From Spirodela intermedia (lineage: Eukaryota > Streptophyta > Magnoliopsida > Alismatales > Araceae), in assembly GCA_902729315.2 (NCBI GenBank), contig LR746277.1, positions 3,105,001 to 3,169,000 of the forward strand: a stretch of 64,000 nucleotides of DNA. Reading direction: 5' to 3'. The notes beneath the pieces are model-generated. The model saw only the letters and a program-made list of their open reading frames with translations, was not told the DNA's origin and ran no database searches. Below, piece after piece: positions 22,787 through 32,519 of the stretch (positions are counted from its first letter, which is position 1; each line of letters begins with the position of its first letter). The translations under genes and the position numbers were made by a program.

Positions 22787-25450
22787 TCAGTCCTCTTCCT
22801 CCTTCCGAATTTTAGAGCATAATTTAGGTTGCATACGAAACAGAGTTAGGTCCTTCAAAGCAGTCAAGTGTTGGAACCCTTCCGGAACCATCGCCAACTT
22901 TCTGCAGTTGCTGATCCTCACGCTCCTCAGGCGGGACATGGCCCTCGCCTCAGCTACTGACCTCTCTAACTCGTTCATAGAAAGTAAGAGGAACTGCAGT
23001 TGGGGGAACCCGCCGCGTGAGCAGATCATCTCTTTTCCTGTATAAGCCCCATCACCTATACACAGATATGAAAGTTCAGGGAGGTTCACGAGCGCCGCTA
23101 TCAAGTCCCCATCCAGCCTTGTGTTAAGTAGTATGAGTTCGGTGAGATTGGGTGGCCAATGGTCGCCACCAGAACTTGGTTGTTGTGGCCTTCTCACTGG
23201 CCCGGACAACCATAAGACTTCAAGGGAAGAAAAGCTGGTCGACGTCCATAGACAATCTGGGATCGACATGCCTTCCAAGAACAACTTCAGGCCAGACAAC
23301 TTCGGTAGCGAAGACGACAGCGCGTCAACGTGACAGTCTTTAATGTCTGTTAGTTCCAGCTCCCGGAGACTGGTAAGGGACCCTAGGCAGCTATCTATCC
23401 AGCTCCCGGCCCGGACGACCTTTAGCACCTGCAAGTTTCTTAAGCATACGTCAACCATTTCCGGCTCCACTCCTGGGGGAACGAGGACGTGCCGTAAGGC
23501 CTCGATCTTCCACACAGGACTTGGCATCGTTTTGATGTCCGTCCACAACACATCCAAGAACTGTAGATGACGCAGTTTCCCCACTGAAGATGGAAGACTC
23601 ATTATCTTTGTCCTTTTCAAGCCCAGGAATCGAAGATGAACCAGGTCTCCAATTTGTTCTGGTAGTACCGCAAGTGGTGCCCTCTCTAGGTCGATAACCC
23701 TGAGGAGTTTCAACGTTGGAATGATGGGGAAGCTTATAACCCCTCTCCGATGGGAATTGAACAACAAGAAGGTGCGCAGTCTTGTCGAGAACTTCACATG
23801 GGACACGTAGTCTTGTGCTCCACCGTAAAGAGACAGGCGCCGCACAGAGGAATCAAGTCTGGAGGCGTCTTGGTCGTCCGGGATCCGGTGGCAGACAAGA
23901 AAGCCCACCTCCTTAGCCTCTGCAACGGTAAAATCGTGCAGCAGATCATGGATGCGGCATCTTTGCGAGCTTTTTGGGATATATCTGTTCATGGGGTTGG
24001 CGTATTCATCTTGCACAACTATCACCATGCATCTCCGGACGAGCTCCTCCAGGTAACCCTCCGCAGATTCTTCGAGTGTTTCTCCTGCTCTATGTTTCAC
24101 AAAGCCCTCCGCGATCCACAATCTGATCAGCTTCTCGACTAAAATCTCGAAGTCCTCTGGAAAAGAACTGAAATAAAGGAAACACCACTTTAGGTGATGG
24201 GGCAAGTCGGCGTAGCTCAGCGCCAGAATATCCAAGCACCGTCGGCCTTCCTCGCTGTTTTCCCAGATGATGGCCTTCGCGAGTCTCCTCCACTCCCCGA
24301 GTGACGGACCTTTCATCGACAGCAGACCGCCGATCACCACCAGTGCCAAAGGCAGGCCCCCGCATTTCCTCGCGATCTGTTTCCCGACTTCCCTCAACTG
24401 TTCCGAACAGACTGCTTCGATATCCTCCTGATTCGGGAACGCCTTCTTGGAGAGGAGCTCCCAGCTCTCCTCCTCCGTTAGAAACCGCAGGTCGCAGGGA
24501 GGAGTCGTTGAGTCCGCAGCTCTGGCAACGTCGACGTCGCGGGTGGTGATCAGCACCCGGCTTCCGTTCTCGGCGTCTGGTAGATGCGGACTGAGGATTC
24601 TCCAAACATCCTTGTCCCACACGTCGTCCATGACGATCAAGTATTTCTTCCCCTGGATGTTCTGGTTAAGCTTCTCCTCACACTCGGCCCTCGTCATTTG
24701 CTCGAGTTCCTTTACTGCGAGTCCCGTGACCTGGCGAAGAAATTCTCGGAGGAGATCCTCCGCGGAGTACTTTTGGGAGACAACGATCCACACCGAGTGG
24801 CTGAAATTATTTCTTGTTTGATTGAAGACTCTCTTAGCAAGAGTGGTCTTCCCGAGGCCGCCCATCCCCACAATGGAGATCACCGACCGCTTCTTCCTGC
24901 TCTCATCCAATAGATGGCTCAGGATTCTGTTCTTCTCCTCGCCCATGCCAACCAGATCAGCATCTGCGGCTTGGAGAACGACCCGCCTCCATTCCCGTAC
25001 TGTCTCGTCAGCCTGTCTCCTCACCTCTGTGTCCAGGTTCTGGATTCCGTATGTGTTTCTTCGTTCATTGATTTCGTGGATTTTGGCCTTTATGGTCTCG
25101 ACCTCCTTACCGAATTGGTGGACGACGACGAGGTTGCAGGGGAAGGGAAGACAACACACAGTGATCCGGGTGAAGCCCTTTCTCCGTCGTCTCCTCCGCT
25201 GGGCATGGAGGACGAAGCAATCGACGAGGTCCTCCGCCCGATTAGCGATTTCCCGCACATCCCTCACCCAGTTCTTCACCCTTTCGTCTCCCTTGCTCCT
25301 CGCGTCGGCGTCCTTCAGGAAGCACTCCATCGCCCGGAGCTCGTCCTTGACCCACTCCACCTGATCTTTCACTTCATAAAGGAAGACCGCTTCATCGATG
25401 AGGAAGTCGCCGACCCGTTTCACCACGTAGCTCAGAACCGCTTCCGCCAT
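22787..25450 (-). CDS. NLR3: CC-NB-ARC-LRR disease-resistance protein, 887 aa
   Basis: This is a complete, intronless CNL receptor of the RPM1/RPP13 type, expected to detect pathogen effectors in the plant cell and switch on cell death. Domains: Rx coiled coil, residues 1-160, with AEDLVD (72-77); NB-ARC with P-loop GMGGLGKTT (195-203), kinase-2 LIVMDDVWD (271-279), RNBS-B VLITTR (299-304), GLPLAL (365-370), RNBS-D CFLYFSSFPEDF (423-434) and an IHD triad at the MHD position (500-502); then about twelve LRRs to the end. The start is the first ATG of the conserved MAEAVLSYVV block. The stop is TGA where NLR1, NLR2 and NLR4 have TGG (EEEDW), so it lacks the last ten or more residues of its paralogues. 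All core motifs are intact, so it may still work. Confidence 0.93.
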   Translation of the reverse strand: MAEAVLSYVVKRVGDFLIDEAVFLYEVKDQVEWVKDELRAMECFLKDADARSKGDERVKNWVRDVREIANRAEDLVDCFVLHAQRRRRRRKGFTRITVCCLPFPCNLVVVHQFGKEVETIKAKIHEINERRNTYGIQNLDTEVRRQADETVREWRRVVLQAADADLVGMGEEKNRILSHLLDESRKKRSVISIVGMGGLGKTTLAKRVFNQTRNNFSHSVWIVVSQKYSAEDLLREFLRQVTGLAVKELEQMTRAECEEKLNQNIQGKKYLIVMDDVWDKDVWRILSPHLPDAENGSRVLITTRDVDVARAADSTTPPCDLRFLTEEESWELLSKKAFPNQEDIEAVCSEQLREVGKQIARKCGGLPLALVVIGGLLSMKGPSLGEWRRLAKAIIWENSEEGRRCLDILALSYADLPHHLKWCFLYFSSFPEDFEILVEKLIRLWIAEGFVKHRAGETLEESAEGYLEELVRRCMVIVVQDEYANPMNRYIPKSSQRCRIHDLLHDFTVAEAKEVGFLVCHRIPDDQDASRLDSSVRRLSLYGGAQDYVSHVKFSTRLRTFLLFNSHRRGVISFPIIPTLKLLRVIDLERAPLAVLPEQIGDLVHLRFLGLKRTKIMSLPSSVGKLRHLQFLDVLWTDIKTMPSPVWKIEALRHVLVPPGVEPEMVDVCLRNLQVLKVVRAGSWIDSCLGSLTSLRELELTDIKDCHVDALSSSLPKLSGLKLFLEGMSIPDCLWTSTSFSSLEVLWLSGPVRRPQQPSSGGDHWPPNLTELILLNTRLDGDLIAALVNLPELSYLCIGDGAYTGKEMICSRGGFPQLQFLLLSMNELERSVAEARAMSRLRSVRISNCRKLAMVPEGFQHLTALKDLTLFRMQPKLCSKIRKEEED

Positions 25451-26005
25451 CCCTCTCCTCTCGCCTCCGCTGAGGCAGATCTGGAATGGTTACCAGATGC
25501 AAATCTTCTCTGCTCTACGTCTGGTTCGATAGGTGCCGAGGGCACATCATAAACCCAATAACTTGGGGATAAATTCTCTGATATTGAAAACTGAATAGAA
25601 TAAACAGTAGTTATATGTAACGGTCGGGCCACAGTAAACAAGCATCAGGCAAGAAATTTGCGGTGTGAAGTCGATCAGCACATACACATCTCACTAAGTG
25701 CGAGAGAAAAAAATTGGGGGCAAAAGTCAGCGCCTCTTTGCTGACGTGTCTTGCCAACAATAAATAATGTTTAAAAATTATATGTTCATCAAGAGAGGCG
25801 GTTAACTGTCCCAATCAAACGCTCATACGTGAGGACAATGGGCATTTATTGATGAATAGAATGCCAGCAAGATCTTACTAAATCCAATTTTCTTTTGTAA
25901 AATGTGTGACATTGTTACCTTAAATACAATGACTTTTATGATATTTGATAATATTTTTATGCTATGTAAATGCAAAAACATTTAACTTACTTGTTCTGGT
26001 GGTTC
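25451..26005. other. NLR3 5' flank
   Basis: The leader is shared with the remnant at 12004-12145. The flank is similar to that of NLR2 (18.1-18.5 kb). No other gene is seen. Confidence 0.5.
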
Positions 26006-26009
26006 CTTG

Positions 26010-26190
26010 ACGCTCGCCGCCTCAGATTGATTCCTCTGAGCAGTTTCAGCCCTTCTACAAGGAAACCCGCGGGCGGTCGCGGGGTGGGGATGCAGCTCAG
26101 AAGCGAAGTCCTCCATTCCCCCGTGAAGGGAAAGCAACCGATCTCCGTTGTCTCTGATATATACAGAGTCGAGCTGAAAATCATCGATCG
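26010..26190 (-). pseudogene. CNL ghost: fragment at the NB-ARC/LRR junction
   Basis: The plus-strand phrases 'ctctgagcagtttcagc' (26034) and 'gaagtcctccattcccccgtgaagggaaagc' (26104) match NLR1 at 9535 and 9640. On the minus strand the piece reads LLSLHGGMEDFAS, matching RLSLHGGAEDYVS at the start of the LRRs. Only about 180 bp survive, with frame breaks. Confidence 0.65.
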
Positions 26191-26224
26191 CCCAGATTGA
26201 CGCTGGCCACTCAACTCTAGAACC

Positions 26225-26390
26225 ACCCTGGGGGCACCTTTTATTACTTCTAGTGATAGGAATCTCTCGCATTCAGTATACTAGAAAAAGAATCTTAGGA
26301 TTCTTATGATTTCCTTGAGGGCTGAGTCCTTGGTTGTGATGGTGCAAGCTTTGCGGTTTTTTATGTATAATTAGTCCCCGATAAATGTTC
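26225..26390. repeat. copy of SFH-pseudogene 5' flank
   Basis: The segment shares 'gggcacctt', 'ttctagtg', 'gatttccttgaggg', 'gagtccttggttgtgatgg' and 'gtgcaagctttgcggttttt' with 5533-5680, just ahead of SFH pseudogene A. It is another displaced piece of the SFH neighbourhood, next to an NLR ghost. Confidence 0.6.
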
Positions 26391-26691
26391 AAATAGAGCA
26401 AAAAAGACTGGATCTGCATATTAATTATTTGAAAATATGAATCTTTCACAGTTTTTCTTTGTTGATAATTGCTTGAAAAACCCGGTGAAGATAAAAATAT
26501 ATAAAAATAAATAAAGAAGTAAATTCATGTTGCAGAATCGGTCCTCAAACATCTTTTTACCTTAACTGGGTTGGCGCGCCGATTAACCGATCCGGACCTA
26601 ATCGCCTCTCCTCCCCTGCCGGCAGCAACCCTTCGAGAGCCCCCTGGAGGGCCATCACGGACTGCACTGGGCCGAGTAATTTCCGAGTCTA

Positions 26692-29376
26692 CTACGGATC
26701 TGGAATGTAGATTGAAGGTATGTGCCGGATTTTGGGCCAGTCCTCTCCATCCTCCCGGACTCTAGAACAGAAGTCAGGGGGCATAAAGTGCAGAGCGAGG
26801 TGCTTCAAAGCAGTCATGTATTGCAACCCTTCAGGAAGCATCACCAGCTTTTTGCAGCCGTAGATCTTCAAGCTCCTCAGGCGGGACATGGCCCCAGCCT
26901 CAACCACCAAACTCTCCAACTCCAGTGCAGCAAGCGCGAGGAACTGCAGTTGGGGGAACCCACCGCGGGAGCAGATCATCTCGTTTCCTGTGTAGGACCC
27001 ACTGTATAGAGTCAGAACTGCAAGTTCAGGGAGGCTCTGGAGCGCCGATATGGAGCCTTGATCCAGCTTGGTGCCACTTAGTGAGAGCTGGGTCAGGTTG
27101 AGGGGCCACTGGACGCCGCCAGAACCTGGTTGCTGCGGCTTCGTCAGCTGTCCCTTCAGGGATAGGACTTCCAGGGAAGCAAAACTGGACGGTTTCCAGA
27201 GACAGGCTGGGATCGACGCGCCTTCCAGTCTCAACTTCTTGAGGTGAGACAGCATCGGTAGCGAAGACGACAGCGCGTCATGATGATCGACTTTGAGCCC
27301 AGTTAGTTCCAGCTCCCGGAGACTGGTAATGGTCCCTAGGCAGCTTTCTATCCAGCTCCCGGCCCGGACGACCTTGAGCACCTGCAAGTTTTTTAAGCCT
27401 GGCTCCACCATCTCCAGATCCACTTCTTCGGGAACGTCGACGTGTCGTAAGGCCTCGAGCTTCCACACAGATCTCGGCATCCTCTCGATCCGCGTCCACT
27501 GCACGTCCAAGCACTGTAGATGAGGAAGGTTCCCGACTGAAGATGGAAGTCCCCTTATCTTTGTCCATCTCAAGCCCAAGTATCGGAGATGGACCAGGTC
27601 TCCAACTTGTTTTGGAAGTACGGCGAGTGGTGCCCCCTCCAGATCAATGACCCTGAGCAGTTTCAGCTCCGGAATGGTGAAGTTTACAACCCGCCTCCGT
27701 CGGGCATTGAACCACATCAAGGTGCGAACTCTTGGGGTGTACTTCACGAGGGAGACGTAGTCCTCTGCTACCCCTGCGTGCAGAGAAAGGCGCCGCACGG
27801 TGGAATCCGGTCGGGAGGCTTCTTGATCTTCTGGAATCCGGCGGCAGACAAGGAAGCCTACCTCCTTGGCCTCTGCAATGGAAAAATCGCGCAGCAGATC
27901 ATGGATCCGGCAGTCTTGCCAACTATTATTACCATGTTGCACAACTGTCACCATGCACCTCCGGACGAGCTCATTCAGGTAACCCTCTGCGGACTCTTCG
28001 AGTGTTTCTCCTGCTCTGCGCTCCACCAAGCCCTCCGCTATCCACAATCTGGTCAGCTTCTCGATATAAATCTCAAAGTCCTCTGGAAAAGAACTAAAAT
28101 AAAGGAAACAACACTTCAGGTGATGGGGCAAGTCAGCGTAACTCAGCGCCAGTATATCCAGGCACAGCCGGCCATCTTTGATGTCTTTCCAGACGATGGT
28201 CTCCGCAAGCCTCCTCCACTCCTTCAGTGACGGATCTTTCGTCGACAGGAGACCGCCGATCACCACCAGCGCCAGAGGCAGGCCCCCGCATTTCCTCGCG
28301 ATCTGTTTCCCGACTTCCCTCAACTGTTCAGAACAGACTGCATCGATATCCTCCTGATTCGGGAACGCCTTCTTGGAGAGGAGCTCCCAGCTCTCCTCCT
28401 CGGTTAAAAACCGCAGCTCGTGGGGAGGAGTCGTTGAGTCCGCAGCTCTGGCAACGTCGATGGAGCGGGTGGTGATCACCACTCGGCTTCCGTTCTTGGC
28501 GTCTGGGAGATGCGGACCAAGGATTCTCCAAACATCCGTATCCCACACGTCGTCCAACATTATCAAGTATTTCTTATCCATCAAGTCCTGGTAAAGCCTC
28601 TCCTCGCGTTTGTCCCTCGGCATTTTCTCTTGTTCCTCTCCTCCGAGCCCCGTGACTTGCCGGAGTAAGTCTCGAAGGAGATCCTCCACGGAGTACTCCC
28701 GGGAGACCACGATCAACAACGAGGGACTGAAATTGGCTCTGACTTGATTGAAGATTCTCTTAGCAAGAGTGGTCTTCCCGAGGCCGCCCATCCCCACAAT
28801 GGAGACCACGGACCGCTTCTTCCTGCTTTCGTCCAACAGATGTTCCAGGATCCTGTTCTTCTCCTCGTCCATGCCGACCAGATCTGCATCTGAGGCGTGG
28901 AGAACGACCCGCCTCCGTTCCCAGACTGTATCGTCGATCTTCCTGGTCGCCTCTTCCCCCAAGTTCTGAATGCCGTAGGTGATTCTCCGTTCATTGACGT
29001 CGCGGATTTTGGTCTTTATGGCCTCGATCTCCTTACCGAATTGGTGGAGAACGATGGAGTCGCTAGGGACGCAAACGCAGGACAATGCGGTCTGGACGAA
29101 GCCCTCGCTCCGTCGTCCCCTCCGCTGGGCATCGAGGACGAATGATTCGATGAGATCCTCCGCCCGACAAGCGATTTCCCTCACATTTCTTACCCAGTTC
29201 TTCACCCTTTCGTCCCCCTTGCTCTTCGCGTCCGCGTCCTTGAGGAAGCACTCCATCGCCAGAAGCTCATCCTTGACCCACTCCACCTGATCTTTGACTT
29301 CGGACAGGAAGACCGCTTCATCGAGGAGGAAGTTGCCGACCCGATTCACGACGTAGCTCACAACCGCGTCCGCCAT
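26692..29376 (-). CDS. NLR4: CC-NB-ARC-LRR disease-resistance protein, 894 aa
   Basis: This is the only CNL in the window with no visible lesion. The start is MADAVVSYVVNRVGNFLLDEA. The Rx coiled coil (about 1-160) has AEDLIES at the EDVID position. NB-ARC motifs are the P-loop GMGGLGKTT (about 195-203), kinase-2 YLIMLDDVWD, RNBS-B VVITTRS, GLPLAL, CFLYFSSFPEDF and RIHDLLRDF. LRRs fill the last 380 or so residues, and the protein ends HIPSIYIPDP with two stop codons. The length is typical of the family. Kinase-2 has LDD where the paralogues have MDD, a tolerated change. Its 5' flank belongs to a different class (N repeat) from NLR1-3, so it may be regulated differently. The P-loop sequence (28762-28800) is the region targeted by miR482/2118 in many plants. 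Confidence 0.95.
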   Translation of the reverse strand: MADAVVSYVVNRVGNFLLDEAVFLSEVKDQVEWVKDELLAMECFLKDADAKSKGDERVKNWVRNVREIACRAEDLIESFVLDAQRRGRRSEGFVQTALSCVCVPSDSIVLHQFGKEIEAIKTKIRDVNERRITYGIQNLGEEATRKIDDTVWERRRVVLHASDADLVGMDEEKNRILEHLLDESRKKRSVVSIVGMGGLGKTTLAKRIFNQVRANFSPSLLIVVSREYSVEDLLRDLLRQVTGLGGEEQEKMPRDKREERLYQDLMDKKYLIMLDDVWDTDVWRILGPHLPDAKNGSRVVITTRSIDVARAADSTTPPHELRFLTEEESWELLSKKAFPNQEDIDAVCSEQLREVGKQIARKCGGLPLALVVIGGLLSTKDPSLKEWRRLAETIVWKDIKDGRLCLDILALSYADLPHHLKCCFLYFSSFPEDFEIYIEKLTRLWIAEGLVERRAGETLEESAEGYLNELVRRCMVTVVQHGNNSWQDCRIHDLLRDFSIAEAKEVGFLVCRRIPEDQEASRPDSTVRRLSLHAGVAEDYVSLVKYTPRVRTLMWFNARRRRVVNFTIPELKLLRVIDLEGAPLAVLPKQVGDLVHLRYLGLRWTKIRGLPSSVGNLPHLQCLDVQWTRIERMPRSVWKLEALRHVDVPEEVDLEMVEPGLKNLQVLKVVRAGSWIESCLGTITSLRELELTGLKVDHHDALSSSLPMLSHLKKLRLEGASIPACLWKPSSFASLEVLSLKGQLTKPQQPGSGGVQWPLNLTQLSLSGTKLDQGSISALQSLPELAVLTLYSGSYTGNEMICSRGGFPQLQFLALAALELESLVVEAGAMSRLRSLKIYGCKKLVMLPEGLQYMTALKHLALHFMPPDFCSRVREDGEDWPKIRHIPSIYIPDP

Positions 29377-30350
29377 CCCTCTCCCTCTCTCATCTCCTCT
29401 CAGTCAGATCAGAATCCTCACTTTCAATCCTCGATGCGCCGTGATCAGTTCCAGCTTTTCCGCACAAAAAGATAAGGTCTAGGCTGGCTTCGTCTCCGGC
29501 GGGGCCGGCCGTGCCAACCTGTGATGTCTCTTCCATTGCCACACCTACTCGTTACTCTCGACGGGTTCAATCCATCCCATGTGCTACTAAATGGGCTTCA
29601 AGCTAGGAAGATGTATAGAATGGGCTTCTTCCAAACCCTGGTCAAAGGAGTTGCACCTCATGAATTATCAAATGGGTTACACACTAATCGAAGGTTTCAA
29701 AAAAATTTAAACCCAAATAAAAATATTAAACGGAGTTCTTCACATTGACCATTGAACGGGTTTTGGCTCAAAATGCTATAAAATGGCCTTTCATCCTATT
29801 GATTATCATATGGGCTTCTTTCCCAATCCCACTAGATGGGTTTAAATGAAATCCCAATGATAATCTACGGACTTAGACTCGTATCTAAATTTGAACATGT
29901 TACAAGATGACATGAAAGTTTAATATTTTTTTAGCATTGTTTTTACAAATTATTGATCAGTGTTCTCTCTTCAAAAGGATGTATTGTGAATAATTGACTA
30001 GATTTTACGCCTCTTAGCTAGCTTCAAATACTTTATGGAAATATTCCTCTTGTTTTCACGATTATAGGAACATATATCGATTTTATGTTTTGATTCATCT
30101 ATGGATTCTCCAGGAAATTTTCATGAATTTAGAAAATGAACTTCTTGGTCAAATTGTGGAATTTTCTTGGTTTTTGACTTTCTAAACTGACATGCAGCGT
30201 AGGTGATTATTTATCAATAACGTTCCGTCGATCTGCCCAAGCCCAAGCACCCCTTCGAGAGCCCCCTCGCGGGGACGAGCTTTCTTCAACAGATCCAACT
30301 TACAGAAGAATAGATCAGATTTTCCTAAATAGACTTAATGCCCGCTAACC
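29377..30350. repeat. N repeat, copy 2 (NLR4 5' flank through to an NLR 3' flank)
   Basis: The segment 29560-30350 is matched nearly end to end by 30485-31270, giving a tandem direct repeat with a period of about 920 bp. Shared phrases include 'atgggcttcttccaaa', 'gtgttctctctt', 'cattttatgttt' or its near match, 'gaatttag-aaaatgaac', and the tail 'aagaatagatcagat'. The tail also resembles 26575-26670 at the 3' end of NLR4. The repeat is therefore the intergenic DNA between successive NLR units. Confidence 0.75.
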
Positions 30351-30354
30351 AGAT

Positions 30355-30480
30355 CCCCACAATGGAGACCACCGACCGCTTCTTCCAGCTCTGGTCCATC
30401 AGGCCATGCAGACCAGACCAGCATCTGCGGCGTGGAGAACGGCCCGCCTCCGTTCCCCGACTGTCTCGTCGACCCACCTT
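30355..30480 (-). pseudogene. CNL ghost: 126-bp stub just before the P-loop
   Basis: On the minus strand the stub reads EEAVGGLHCGD and, in another frame, VRERRRAVLHAADAGLV. This matches the segment of the paralogues between the coiled coil and the P-loop. It is flanked by an NLR 3'-type flank on the left and an NLR 5'-type flank on the right. That is what remains when almost the whole gene is deleted. Confidence 0.75.
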
Positions 30481-31270
30481 CCGGGTAGGGAAATGTATAT
30501 AAAGGGCGTCTTCCAAACGGTGGTCGAACGAGTTCCATCTCATGAATTATCTAATGCATACACTAATAGAAGATTTCAAATAACTTTTAACCTAAATAAA
30601 ACTATAAAATGAGGTCTATCACATGCACAAACTCGAAGAAAATTATAAACTATTGGGTAAAACGCTGGCTATTGAATGCGTTTTGGCTCAAAATGATATC
30701 AACTGGACATTCTATAGTTTTATCAGATGGTATGCTTTCACAAAGACACCAAATTGGCTTACAACCAATCCCATGGGTAATCTAGGGTCTTAGTCTCATA
30801 TCCAAGTTTATTCAATTTTGCCTTTGTTTTTACGAATTACCTAGTAAGTGTTCTCTCTTGAAAGGGATGTAGTTTACAATTATTGATGAGATTTTATGTC
30901 CCTAAGCTAGCTACAACGACTTTTTATGGAATATTGATCTTGCTTTTTGCCATAATTAGGAATACTTATCCATTTTATGTTTGGAGTCATCCATAGATTT
31001 TCCAATACATTTTTCTGAATTTATAAAATAAACTCCTTGGTCAACTTGTGGATTTTTCTTAGTTTCTGATCTTCCAAGTGGTCAACTAACGTCGGTCCGT
31101 TGACCAGTCCGAGCCTAATAACCTTTCCTCTCCAACCGGCAGCACCCCCTTCAAAAGCTCTCTCCTAGGCCACTGCTCGAGCTGTTGGGGACGAGCCTCC
31201 TCTTCATATCCAATATATAAAAGAATACAGATCAGATGTCCCTCTATAGATTCAATGCAAGCTAACCATA
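30481..31270. repeat. N repeat, copy 3
   Basis: This is the direct repeat of 29560-30350 (see that entry). The tail has 'agcctaataacctttcctctccaaccggcagc' (about 31110), similar to 'acctaatcgcctctcctcccctgccggcagc' near 26597. Confidence 0.75.
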
Positions 31271-31640
31271 GGTATCGATCATACGCAAAACATTTAGCAA
31301 CTTAAATGTCAGACTCCACGTGTCCTAGCCATCATGAAACTACCGGAAACTCCCAAAGCCAGAAGTATTGCTTTTCAAAAGAAAGATAGTGCACTCTTAG
31401 TTATTTTTAAAATATTTAAACTGATAAAATTTGGTTAATATTCATGTTTTCTTAAGGCGCATAATAATAGTATATGATATAAGTTATTGATTTGCTATGC
31501 CAAATACTTTTTGACGACATATTTTGTCTAATTATTTGGCAATATGTTTATTTATTTATTTTTTAAATGATAAGGATTAACTTTCATTAAGCATAGCTAT
31601 TTCATTTAATTGTAATTAAACCAAAGGAAGTTATTCATCT
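31271..31640. other. AT-rich spacer, nothing recognised
   Basis: I see no coding potential, RNA gene or repeat. Confidence 0.5.
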
Positions 31641-32510
31641 ATATAAAGTTGTGAAGTTCATAAGGATCTAAACAATCCCAATCGCCGAAACAAGGAAAAA
31701 CGTGTCGTCTTCCATGTCCCACCGAAGGATGATCCAGCGAGCGGGGAGTTGTCGGGGTTGCGCTCTGAACAAGAGCGGAGACCAAAGGTGGGAGGCCCCC
31801 CACCCCCCACTCCGGGGGGCTTCCTTCTCCCCCGCCGGCTGCTGCCCCGGTGGTGGGCCTTGGTTAATTGCTCCTCCTTCAGCCAACCGAAGGATTGTAC
31901 GGCGGTGGCCAGCGAGCGGCGCAGGCCGACAGCTCTGGTCCCCCATCCCCTCCCCGTGGCGCCACCCGCCGCCGTCACCTCCGTCAGTCACCCCCGTCCC
32001 CCCTTTCTCCGGGCCCTGCTCCCGTGCGTCCGTCACATCGCTACTCTTCGTACATATGTAATTATAAATCTTAGAGAGGGGTTTAAGCGACCAGCTCTCC
32101 CACTGGGCTCCCTCTCTTACATACCCCGTTGCGTACGCCGCCCGCTTTAATGGGCCCGGCCCACTCGTCACACGATCCGCATAAATCGCGATCGGCGGGG
32201 GGAGGTGTTCACGTGACCCGAGGAACAAGCACGTAGGACACCGTAGCCCTGCAGGGCCCACACACATCCCGCGTTGTCTTCTATCGTAGCCGGGGTCCGA
32301 TAAACCAGGCCATTTTAATGGCGAAGCAGGACGAGACGGAGGTCCCTTAGTCCGGATTACTTATACGAGCTCGCTAGCTAACGGGATGGGCGTTGACAAT
32401 CCTCTCCAACCACGATCACCAGCCCCCGACAACTCGGATGGATGAATGCGATTATGGTCGTGATTAGTCAACCAGGTAACCGGGAGTTAATCTACCGGGA
32501 GAGATGGTCC
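31640..32510. repeat. R1 repeat, copy 4
   Basis: Landmarks are 'atcgccgaaacaaggaaaaacg' (31681), C-rich block (31790-32020), 'aatgggcccggcccac' (32148, also near 14662), 'ttcacgtgacccgaggaac' (32208), 'gagctcgctagct' (32368, one change in the palindrome) and 'acaatcctctccaac' (32395). Similarity to the other copies ends near 32510. It lies upstream of the intact SFH gene. Confidence 0.7.
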
Positions 32511-32519
32511 TGCCGCGAG

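Noticed and set aside
31668-32267. 199-codon minus-strand frame in R1 copy 4
   Set aside because: The same region in the other three R1 copies is broken by frame changes, so protein conservation is absent.
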